From positions 1 through 5,022 of the forward strand of contig CAMWQY010000211.1 of assembly GCA_947176355.1 (NCBI GenBank): a stretch of 5,022 bases of DNA, in the 5' to 3' direction. Source of the DNA: an uncultured Porphyromonadaceae bacterium (lineage in GTDB: Bacteria > Bacteroidota > Bacteroidia > Bacteroidales > Muribaculaceae). A model generated the notes under the pieces. The model ran no database searches. It saw nothing but the letters and a program-made list of their open reading frames with translations, and was not told the DNA's origin. The translations under genes were made by a program, and so were the position numbers. Shown in pieces: positions 1-5,022 of this stretch (its first letter is position 1; every line of letters begins with the position of its first letter).

Positions 1-134
1 TACGGATAAGCGCGAAGATTTCCCGAAAGCTTATGGAAATCGCTCTCCTCATCAACCGAAGGAATATCCGCACGCACTCCAAGCGAATTGAACAGTAAAG
101 CCGATAATATTATTATGTATTTTATAAAATTCAT
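1..134 (-). CDS. Secreted protein of unknown function, N-terminal 44 codons only
   Basis: Reading the minus strand from the ATG at 132-134 gives 44 open codons that run off the left edge, so the C-terminal part is missing. The product begins MNFIKYIIILSALLFNSLG, then VRA, then DIPSVDEESDFHKLSGNLRAYP. This is a textbook Sec signal peptide: one Lys at position 5, a hydrophobic core over about residues 6-20, and a probable signal peptidase I site after Ala22 (V-R-A|D). There is no lipobox Cys, so it is likely periplasmic or exported rather than a lipoprotein. The start lies 15 bp after the fructose bisphosphatase stop, with no promoter motif between, so it is probably translated from the same mRNA. 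The mature part seen (22 residues, acidic then mixed) matches no family I recognise. The call as a real gene rests on the signal peptide and the spacing; the function is unknown. Confidence 0.72.
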   Translation of the reverse strand, partial: MNFIKYIIILSALLFNSLGVRADIPSVDEESDFHKLSGNLRAYP

Positions 135-149
135 GATATTGTTGATATA

Positions 150-2171
150 TTACTGTAAGTGTCGCTCCTTGACCAATCCGTGCCGGAAGGCATGTAGCAG
201 GTCCTTGAGCTCGTCAATCTGGCCCTGTAGCTCATGACCCTTGTCGGTGTCGCGAACTCTGAGCCTCTTGGCAGATAGCTCTACAATCTGCTTCGAGCCC
301 AAGATATCTGTCCCTTCCTTTACAGCTTTCTCCGCCGACTCGAACGGCTCATGCTGCACAAGCTCCAGTCCACGGCTGTGATATACGAGAGTATATCCGG
401 CTATCCCTGTAGTGGAATGATAAGCCTTCGAAAAACCTCCGTCTATTACAAGAAGCTTTCCGTTGGCACGCATCGGACTCTCGCCCTTGGCAGCCCTCAC
501 GGGCACGTGCCCGTTTATGATGTGGCGATGTTCCCCCTCCACTCCGAAAGCGTCAAGTATACCGTCGATTATTTTCTCATCGTTGCGCAGCTTATAATAG
601 TTGCCCTTCTCTTCCGTATGGGTAGAAGTGTCCTTGATGAAATATCGCTCGAAAGTAGCCATCTTCGACTTGTCGAAAAGAGGAGAGTCTTTCCCGCACC
701 ACAGATACCAGTAATAGTCTATAGCAAACTTCTTAAGCTCCGGATCCGTATCATCATTGAAAGCCGCACGCATCATCATCCCAATACGATGCATCAGTTC
801 ACGCCCCTTGTATGTCGCTCCGTTCAATTCAACCTCCTTCAGGCTTCCGTCTTCATTTAGAGGCATAGAGGCATGGAAGAGCAAGTTGGAGTTGTAGATA
901 GCATACATGCACCCGTGTGAGAGCAGACATTGCACGTGACGGTTCAGCTTGTCGCTTACCATAAATGAATGGTGGAGTTTATCCACAAGCGAGGCTTCCT
1001 CTTCAGTCAGTTCATACGGATTTTCTGTAGATATGGTAGGGAAATTAGTGTCTTTCAGCTCATATTCCTTCCCATTGATATTGATCACTCCCTTCTCTTT
1101 GTCGATTAGATGCAGCAGTTTGCGGTCTTCCATCTGCCACTCCGGACGCCTGTCGATGGTCTGCCCCTCGAGTTTGAACTGTATGATGCTGATAGCTTTG
1201 TGCATCTTAGCCCATAGCTGGAGTGATTTCTCGTCGGGAGCGTGTTCTCCGTCCATGATATGAGGTCCGAATCCCTCGCACGGGTCGTCGCCGTATGTCT
1301 CAAGAGCAAAAGTGGCGAGTGGCACGAGGTTGATGCCATATCCATCTTCGAGAGTAGCCATGTTGCCGTAGCGCAGTGAAAGGCGCAATACATTGGCTAT
1401 GCATGCGTCGTTTCCCGCAGCTGCTCCCATCCATAGCGCGTCGTGATTGCCCCATTGTATGTCAAACCGCTCGTAGGCGCAAAGTGTGTCCATAATAAGG
1501 TGTGCCCCGGGCCCTCTATCGAAAATATCGCCAAGAATATGGAGCTGGTCGATGCTCAGGCGCTGGATCACGTTGCAGAGCGCGATTATGAAGTTGTCTG
1601 CCTGTCCTGTAGAGATAATAGTCTCTATGATGCGACGGAAATAAGCATCCTTGTCATAATCGGTAGGCGATTCATGCAGCAATTCCTCTATTATGTAGGC
1701 ATATTCTTTCGGGAGAGCCTTTCTAACTCGCGAGCGAGTATATTTGGATGATACAGACTGAAGCACAAGTATCAGTTGATGAAGAGTGACACTATAGAAA
1801 TCCTCCATATTGTCTTCCTCCGCTTTAGTATACTCCAATTTGCTTTCCGGGTAATAAATGAGTGTGCAAAGATTTCGGATATCCTGTTCCCTAAGTGAAT
1901 TGCCGAATATCTCTGTCACTTTTCTGCGTATATTGCCCGATGCGTTGCGAAGTATGTGAGAAAACGCCTCATGCTCTCCATGAAGGTCCGCCACAAAATG
2001 CTCAGTTCCTTTGGGCAGGTTTTGGATCGCCTCGAGATTTATGATCTCGGTGCTCGCTGCCTGTACATTTGGGAAAGACTGGGAGAGCAGACTCAATATC
2101 CTCAAGTCTGTCTCCCTCTCTTTTGCCTCTTTTATGTCTACTGCTATCGGCAGATTAGTCTTGTGGTCCAT
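150..2171 (-). CDS. fbp: Fructose-1,6-bisphosphatase class III
   Basis: This cytosolic enzyme removes the 1-phosphate from fructose 1,6-bisphosphate, giving fructose 6-phosphate, the committed step of gluconeogenesis. With the start at 2171 it is 673 residues, close to the Bacillus subtilis class III enzyme (about 670). Metallophosphatase motifs are in order: DLHGEHE (residues 62-68), GDIFDRG (214-220), GNHD (241-244), a FHASMP segment near 430-435, then NGHVP (553-557) and DGG (577-579). The roughly 300-residue stretch between GNHD and NGH is normal for this class. The C-terminus is a charged helix. An in-frame ATG at 2204 would add 11 residues (MQTTITCILRG) and lengthen the overlap with the upstream gene from 17 to 50 bp. 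I prefer 2171 for length and the smaller overlap. No Shine-Dalgarno is visible, so translation may be coupled to the preceding gene. Other class III enzymes respond to AMP and phosphoenolpyruvate; that is family knowledge, not visible here. The reading frame is intact. Confidence 0.96.
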   Translation of the reverse strand: MDHKTNLPIAVDIKEAKERETDLRILSLLSQSFPNVQAASTEIINLEAIQNLPKGTEHFVADLHGEHEAFSHILRNASGNIRRKVTEIFGNSLREQDIRNLCTLIYYPESKLEYTKAEEDNMEDFYSVTLHQLILVLQSVSSKYTRSRVRKALPKEYAYIIEELLHESPTDYDKDAYFRRIIETIISTGQADNFIIALCNVIQRLSIDQLHILGDIFDRGPGAHLIMDTLCAYERFDIQWGNHDALWMGAAAGNDACIANVLRLSLRYGNMATLEDGYGINLVPLATFALETYGDDPCEGFGPHIMDGEHAPDEKSLQLWAKMHKAISIIQFKLEGQTIDRRPEWQMEDRKLLHLIDKEKGVININGKEYELKDTNFPTISTENPYELTEEEASLVDKLHHSFMVSDKLNRHVQCLLSHGCMYAIYNSNLLFHASMPLNEDGSLKEVELNGATYKGRELMHRIGMMMRAAFNDDTDPELKKFAIDYYWYLWCGKDSPLFDKSKMATFERYFIKDTSTHTEEKGNYYKLRNDEKIIDGILDAFGVEGEHRHIINGHVPVRAAKGESPMRANGKLLVIDGGFSKAYHSTTGIAGYTLVYHSRGLELVQHEPFESAEKAVKEGTDILGSKQIVELSAKRLRVRDTDKGHELQGQIDELKDLLHAFRHGLVKERHLQ

Positions 2172-2676
2172 ACCACGTAGAATACATGTGATAGTTGTTT
2201 GCAATCTTGATGTTCATCTCCTTGGCTTTCTCCGGCTCTACCATCTTGACGAATTTTGCCGGACATCCTGCCCAGAGTTCGTGCTTGCCGATCTTTGTAT
2301 TGCTGAGCACCACTGAGCCGGCTGCAACAATAGCCCCTTCTCCTACCACTGCATTGTCCATCACGACGGCTCCCATGCCGATCAGTGCATAGTCTTCCAC
2401 CTTGCATCCGTGAAGCACCACATTGTGCCCTACTGAAACATGATCGCCGATTTCAATTGTGGATTTCTCATAGAGTGTGTGAAGCACACTGCCGTCCTGG
2501 ATATTGACGCCATTCCCCACGCGGATTGAGTTCACGTCGCCACGAAGCACCGCGCCAAACCATACACTGCAGCCGTCGCCAATGACGACATCGCCTACTA
2601 CTACTGCATTTGCAGCAAGGAAACAATCCTTGCCTATCACCGGGGTAAATCCCCTCACTTCTTGTATTATAGCCAT
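2155..2676 (-). CDS. Gamma carbonic anhydrase family protein (left-handed beta-helix)
   Basis: This 173-residue protein has the hexapeptide repeats of a left-handed parallel beta-helix across about residues 12-130 (for example VVIGDG, IRVGNG, IEIGDH, ALIGMG, AVVGEG, TKIGKH). A C-terminal helix follows (about 147-160). Family trimers bind a metal between subunits. The likely His ligands are present: H66 (in DGSVLH), H84 and H89 (VGHNVVLH), with the last two spaced as in the archaeal enzyme Cam. WFGAVLRGD (39-47), N58 and Q60 match other conserved positions. The acidic loop and proton-shuttle Glu of Cam are absent, as in the shorter CamH/YrdA-type members. Carbon dioxide hydration is therefore plausible but unproven; many such proteins have no assigned substrate, and an acyltransferase-like role is the alternative. 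No exact TAnnTTTG box is visible in the 93 bp upstream, so transcription may come from the aminopeptidase gene. Its stop overlaps the fructose bisphosphatase start. Confidence 0.93.
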   Translation of the reverse strand: MAIIQEVRGFTPVIGKDCFLAANAVVVGDVVIGDGCSVWFGAVLRGDVNSIRVGNGVNIQDGSVLHTLYEKSTIEIGDHVSVGHNVVLHGCKVEDYALIGMGAVVMDNAVVGEGAIVAAGSVVLSNTKIGKHELWAGCPAKFVKMVEPEKAKEMNIKIANNYHMYSTWYGPQD

Positions 2677-2714
2677 ATCTTTTTTAGTTGTCAGTTAATT
2701 TCTAAGTTATATGT

Positions 2715-2734
2715 ATTAGGCTAATTAGCCTAAT
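2715..2734. repeat. Perfect 20-bp palindrome in the intercistronic gap
   Basis: The bases ATTAGGCTAA and TTAGCCTAAT are exact reverse complements with no spacer. In RNA this could form an 8-bp stem closing an AATT loop on either strand. There is no following U-tract on the minus strand, so it does not look like a standard intrinsic terminator. It overlaps the first units of the 9-bp tandem array and may be a by-product of the partly palindromic repeat unit (CTAATTAG), or a weak attenuator or RNA-stability element. Confidence 0.7.
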
Positions 2735-2774
2735 TGGACTAATAAGTCTAATTGGACTAATTGTTCTAATTAAA
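2721..2774. repeat. 9-bp tandem repeat array, six units
   Basis: Six consecutive 9-mers fit the pattern CTAAT(T/A)NNN: CTAATTAGC, CTAATTGGA, CTAATAAGT, CTAATTGGA, CTAATTGTT, CTAATTAAA. Units two and four are identical. The array nearly fills the gap between the aminopeptidase and beta-helix genes, and its last unit covers the aminopeptidase stop codon (2770-2772). Read on the minus strand the core is AATTAG plus three variable bases. The period keeps one reading frame, so slippage would change the length in steps of three codons, but no gene is translated across it. Its role is unknown; spacer, mRNA processing site and simple slippage product are all possible. Confidence 0.85.
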
Positions 2775-4563
2775 GCATTATGCATTGCTTGGAGAGCCAT
2801 TCTTTTTCTTCTTCCGATAGGAGAGGGGAGAGCCGTTCGTATACTTCCTTGTGATAATCTTCCAGCCATTCCTTTTCTTCCGGTGTGATTATCCCCCATT
2901 CTATAAGGCTCTTGTCGAAGGGGAATAGCGTCAGATTGCGGAAGCGGTAGAAGTCGCCAAATTCATTGCTCTTCCAAAGTTCCACTGCCAGCATGTTCTC
3001 GCAGCGTATTCCATACTTGTCCTCGATATATAGTCCCGGCTCATCGCTCATCACCATTCCCGGTTCGAGAGCTACCGGAATCTCGTTCATGCGGATCTGG
3101 GCAGGACCCTCATGGCAGTTGATGAAGAAGCCCACTCCGTGGCCGGTGCCATGATAATATGCTTTCCCTTCGTTCCAGAGGAATTGTCGGGCGAGGATGT
3201 CGAGTTGTGCTCCGCGTGTACCCTTGGGGAAAGTGGCTCTTGCAAGAGCTATCATCCCTTTCAATACGAGCGTAAAGTCATGCTTCTGTTCTTGTGTTGG
3301 TTCGCCACCCAACGCTATGGTGCGGGTGATGTCGGTGGTGCCCTGAAGATACTGGCCGCCACTGTCGATGAGCAGCAGACCTCGTCCCGTGACAGGCACA
3401 TCCGTCTCGTCGGTAGGCTCGTAGTGTACGATGGCTCCATGTCCGTTCCAGCCTACAATGGCAGCGAAACTCTCGTCGACGCAATCCGGGTCAGAGAGAC
3501 GGCATTCACGGAGCTTACGTGCGATGCTCATCTCCGTGAGCTCTCCCTTGGGAAATTCCTCGTCGATCCATTTGAACAGTCTTACGAGAGCCACTCCGTC
3601 CTTCTCCATCGCAGTGCGCCAATGGCGGAGCATAGTATCGTTTTTAACGCTTTTGAGTTTAGCGACACTCTTCCCTCCTTCAATTGCAGTGGGTATCCCT
3701 TCAGCTATAGCGACCGCAGTCAGCGTGGGGTCGATAAGAACGCATGTAGCCGGGGAAAGTGTCTCTGCAAATCCCGGAGCCTCGTCATATCCGCGTATTT
3801 CTATATGGTATTTCTTTAGGAAATCTCTTGTTTCTTCAGTCAGTTTTTCTTCCTTTATAAAGATAATCCTGTTGTCTTCCTTGTCAAGATAAAGGAAGGC
3901 AGGAAACATGGGACTGAAAGCTACGTCCTCTGCGGCCCTGAGGTTGGTAGCCCACGCTATGTCGTCGAGTGCCGACATAAGGATAGCATCTGCTCCTTCC
4001 TTTTCCACTTCCTTCATTATTCTTGATATCTTGGAGTCAACTGTCTCTCCTACGATTTCCTCGTCATGGATAAAAAGCGGGTTGAGTGGCTGGCTCGGGC
4101 GATCCTGCCATATAAAGTCGAACATTGGGAAATCTGTGGCAAAGTTTAATCCGGCTTCCTCAAATGCCTCGCGCATATTTTCAGCATCAGTGCTGCTGAA
4201 TGTCATACCATCGATGCCTACCACTGAACCTTCCGGCATAATTTTCGCCACATGCTCAATAAGGTCTACGGCTTCAGGACCGTCAAGGGGCATCATTTCA
4301 AATCCTGTCCCGTCAAGTTGCTGACGTGCCTGAATAAAAAATCTATTGTCGGTCCATACGTATGCATGGTCTTTGGTGACTACTGCAATACCATTGGTGC
4401 CGTTTTCCGACTTGAAACCGGTAAGCCACTCCCTTCCCCGCCAATGGGCAGGGGGGATCTCACTCTGGTGCGGGTCTGTGCTGTTGATGATGCAGCAGTC
4501 TATGCCATTCTCAGCCATTGCTGAGCGCAATGCTTCGAGCCTTTTCTTTTCTATCTTTTCCAT
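2770..4563 (-). CDS. Xaa-Pro aminopeptidase, three-domain M24B (aminopeptidase P) type
   Basis: This 597-residue enzyme removes an N-terminal residue that precedes proline, helping to recycle proline-containing peptides. It has two creatinase-like N-terminal domains (about 5-160 and 165-305), then the pita-bread catalytic domain (about 310-545). A C-terminal tail rich in Trp, Glu and Lys follows (about 550-597). The five metal ligands of M24 peptidases are visible: D400 in LLIDSGG, D411 in TTDITRT, H475 in GTGHGVG, E508 in DEPG and E522 in RCEN. Active-site His candidates are H380 (IVHYEP) and H484 (NCHEGP). The length and tail match the eukaryotic cytosolic XPNPEP1 form rather than the shorter two-domain E. 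coli PepP, so I leave the symbol blank, although pepP is the nearest bacterial name. There is no signal peptide, so it is cytosolic. The start at 4563 sits just downstream of a TAnnTTTG box. The gene is intact and is the first of the leftward run. Confidence 0.96.
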   Translation of the reverse strand: MEKIEKKRLEALRSAMAENGIDCCIINSTDPHQSEIPPAHWRGREWLTGFKSENGTNGIAVVTKDHAYVWTDNRFFIQARQQLDGTGFEMMPLDGPEAVDLIEHVAKIMPEGSVVGIDGMTFSSTDAENMREAFEEAGLNFATDFPMFDFIWQDRPSQPLNPLFIHDEEIVGETVDSKISRIMKEVEKEGADAILMSALDDIAWATNLRAAEDVAFSPMFPAFLYLDKEDNRIIFIKEEKLTEETRDFLKKYHIEIRGYDEAPGFAETLSPATCVLIDPTLTAVAIAEGIPTAIEGGKSVAKLKSVKNDTMLRHWRTAMEKDGVALVRLFKWIDEEFPKGELTEMSIARKLRECRLSDPDCVDESFAAIVGWNGHGAIVHYEPTDETDVPVTGRGLLLIDSGGQYLQGTTDITRTIALGGEPTQEQKHDFTLVLKGMIALARATFPKGTRGAQLDILARQFLWNEGKAYYHGTGHGVGFFINCHEGPAQIRMNEIPVALEPGMVMSDEPGLYIEDKYGIRCENMLAVELWKSNEFGDFYRFRNLTLFPFDKSLIEWGIITPEEKEWLEDYHKEVYERLSPLLSEEEKEWLSKQCIML

Positions 4564-4581
4564 TGTTGACTAATTTAGATG

Positions 4582-4613
4582 CAAAAATAATGAAAAATTT
4601 CATTATTCCTCCA
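4582..4613 (-). promoter_or_regulatory. Probable promoter of the aminopeptidase gene
   Basis: On the minus strand, 4589-4582 reads TATTTTTG, an exact match to the Bacteroidota -7 element TAnnTTTG. The -33 position (about 4611-4613) reads TGG rather than TTG, 21 bp away, so that half is weak. Transcription would begin near 4574-4577, giving a leader of only about 11-14 nt before the ATG at 4563. This is the only TAnnTTTG match I found on the minus strand between the gene and the window edge. Confidence 0.55.
4586..4607. promoter_or_regulatory. Palindrome overlapping the aminopeptidase promoter, possible operator
   Basis: Two perfect 10-bp arms, AATAATGAAA (4586-4595) and TTTCATTATT (4598-4607), are separated by two bases. 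The site covers the upstream edge of the -7 box and most of the -33/-7 spacer, where a bound protein would block RNA polymerase. The arms resemble the AATAATGA..TCATTATT layout of Fur-type boxes, but the region is very AT-rich and no regulator can be named. The structure is seen; the operator role is inferred. Confidence 0.4.
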
Positions 4614-4652
4614 CATTCTCCTTAATTTTTTTCTATTAAAGCAAAAGCCAAG

Positions 4653-4775
4653 AGTAGCGAGCCCTCTCCGAGTGCATCCCCGAGTCAAAAACGTAATAAA
4701 GCATGCTCCGCATGCGCCCCCGCACGTCAAACAAAGTAGCAAGCCCTCTCCGAGTGCGTCCCCGCACGTCTCAAA
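4653..4775. repeat. Cluster of three degenerate GC-rich extragenic repeat units
   Basis: Unit A (4653-4688) and unit C (4735-4775) share AGTAGC(G/A)AGCCCTCTCC, continuing GAGTGC(A/G)TCCCCG, with 28 of 30 bases identical. The central unit B (about 4697-4733) shares the CTCCG..TGCG..CCCC core, and its CCCCGCACGTC (4718-4728) is exact in unit C (4760-4770). Unit B also holds GCATGC-TCC-GCATGC (4701-4715), a 6-bp stem with a 3-base loop. The units are much richer in GC than the flanking DNA. They form about 120 bp of non-coding DNA between two divergent promoters and look like a REP-style or family-specific dispersed repeat. Their function is unknown, and I cannot check copies elsewhere in the genome. 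Confidence 0.75.
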
Positions 4776-4776
4776 G

Positions 4777-4798
4777 CCAATAAAATTACATTTATTGG
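4777..4798. repeat. Short inverted repeat (8-bp stem, 6-base loop)
   Basis: CCAATAAA (4777-4784) and TTTATTGG (4791-4798) are exact reverse complements around ATTACA. It directly follows the GC-rich repeat cluster. There is no adjacent T-run on either strand long enough to call a terminator, and no gene ends here. It could be a protein-binding site or a chance AT-rich hairpin. Confidence 0.4.
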
Positions 4799-4802
4799 TC
4801 AT

Positions 4803-4830
4803 ATTGTGACAAAAATGGTAAAATTGTGAT
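4803..4830 (+). promoter_or_regulatory. Pair of ATTGTGA direct repeats upstream of the plus-strand promoter
   Basis: ATTGTGA occurs at 4803-4809 and 4823-4829, exactly 20 bp apart, about two helical turns, so both copies face the same side of the DNA. They lie roughly 30 to 55 bp upstream of the -33 element, a usual place for activator half-sites. The TGTGA core recalls CRP/FNR-family half-sites, but those are normally inverted, so no factor is assigned. Confidence 0.25.
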
Positions 4831-4856
4831 GTGGGGGTAATTTTTTTGTGAATACT

Positions 4857-4888
4857 CTTGCACATTCGAAAAAAATGTACTAATTTTG
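4857..4888 (+). promoter_or_regulatory. Bacteroidota-type promoter reading rightwards
   Basis: The -33 element CTTG (4857-4860; consensus TTTG) is followed after 20 bp by TAATTTTG (4881-4888), an exact match to the -7 consensus TAnnTTTG. Both the motif and the spacing (19-21 bp expected) fit, making this the best promoter in the window. An A-run occupies the spacer. Transcription should start near 4893-4896 and run out of the window, divergent from the aminopeptidase gene. Confidence 0.7.
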
Positions 4889-4890
4889 CA

Positions 4891-5022
4891 TTGTCAAGAG
4901 AGGAAAGAGTTTGGTTTGAAATAATTGGCATAGCATTTTATTTCTCTTGACAAGCAAGTCTAAAGCTTTTTAAGTAATAGTGATATAATTTGTAAGTTAG
5001 TGGTTGAGTAAGTGTTGCTTTT
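4891..5022 (+). other. Long ATG-less leader or small RNA with a 5' stem, continuing past the edge
   Basis: From the predicted start to the window end (about 128 nt) the plus strand has no ATG, so this is either a long 5' untranslated leader or a non-coding RNA. It opens with TTGTCAAGAGA (4891-4901), whose exact reverse complement TCTCTTGACAA lies at 4943-4953. The two would form an 11-bp stem closing a 41-nt loop, extendable by two G-U pairs. Depending on the true start, the first few bases of the left arm may not be transcribed. After the stem the sequence is AU-rich, with AAAGC (4962-4966) able to pair with GCTTT (5017-5021). I recognise no riboswitch or known RNA family. Its target gene is not in the window. 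Confidence 0.45.

Noticed and set aside
2144..2407. Minus-strand frame of 87 codons within the beta-helix gene
   Set aside because: It is an out-of-frame shadow of the gamma carbonic anhydrase homologue, with an Arg/Gly-rich product and no motif.
2777..2830. Possible intrinsic terminator at the end of the aminopeptidase gene
   Set aside because: I found no GC-rich stem followed by a T-run on the minus strand here; the only structure nearby is the AT-rich palindrome in the gap.
2702..2899. Minus-strand frame ending in a repetitive ISPIRL-type peptide
   Set aside because: It overlaps the conserved 3' end of the aminopeptidase gene in another frame. The repetitive peptide is just translation of the 9-bp tandem repeat.
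3112..3819. Plus-strand open frame of 235 codons
   Set aside because: It lies wholly antisense to the conserved catalytic and linker regions of the aminopeptidase, has no promoter or recognisable domain, and is explained by the codon composition of the real gene.
4653..4775. CRISPR array
   Set aside because: Only three degenerate units of unequal length with related, not unique, spacers and no cas genes; it fits a dispersed extragenic repeat better.
4575..4931. Minus-strand open frame of 118 codons upstream of the aminopeptidase gene
   Set aside because: It runs through the GC-rich repeats, the hairpins and both promoters. Its product is low in complexity (Cys/Gly/Leu-rich) and matches no family, and its start would overlap the divergent promoter. 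It is best read as non-coding.
4925..4944. TTGGCATAGCATTTTAT resembling a sigma-54 -24/-12 promoter
   Set aside because: The -24 part (TGGCA) fits, but the required GC at the -12 position is TA here, and the site lies inside the leader of a well-formed sigma-A-type promoter.

Overview
The window looks like chromosomal DNA from a member of Bacteroidales (Bacteroidota). The reasons are a TTG-N20-TAnnTTTG promoter of the Bacteroidota sigma-A type, no clear Shine-Dalgarno sequences before the starts, a class III fructose-1,6-bisphosphatase of about 673 residues, and a long three-domain aminopeptidase P. The GC-rich extragenic repeats feel like a Muribaculaceae-type gut genome, but that is only an impression.

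Layout. All four recognisable genes lie on the minus strand, so transcription runs from right to left. From 4563 leftwards they are: a three-domain Xaa-Pro aminopeptidase (2770-4563); a 93-bp gap holding six 9-bp tandem repeats and a 20-bp palindrome; a gamma-carbonic-anhydrase-family left-handed beta-helix protein (2155-2676); fructose-1,6-bisphosphatase class III, whose start overlaps the end of the beta-helix gene; and, 15 bp further on, the first 44 codons of a secreted protein cut off by the left edge (1-134). The last three are packed tightly enough to be one transcript. Whether they share the aminopeptidase promoter depends on readthrough of the repeat-filled gap.

The right 459 bases (4564-5022) hold no convincing gene. 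They form a divergent control region. One end has a minus-strand promoter with a palindrome for the aminopeptidase. Next come three degenerate GC-rich repeat units, a small hairpin and a pair of TTGTGA-type direct repeats. At the other end is a well-formed plus-strand promoter that starts a leader of at least about 128 nt. This leader has no ATG and opens with a perfect 11-bp inverted repeat. The gene or RNA it serves lies beyond the window.

Functionally the genes are housekeeping: proline-peptide breakdown, probable carbon dioxide/bicarbonate interconversion, and gluconeogenesis. I see no mobile element, CRISPR array, tRNA, rRNA or defence system. I found no clear new biological system; the points worth a second look are the right-hand leader RNA, the repeats and the truncated secreted protein.
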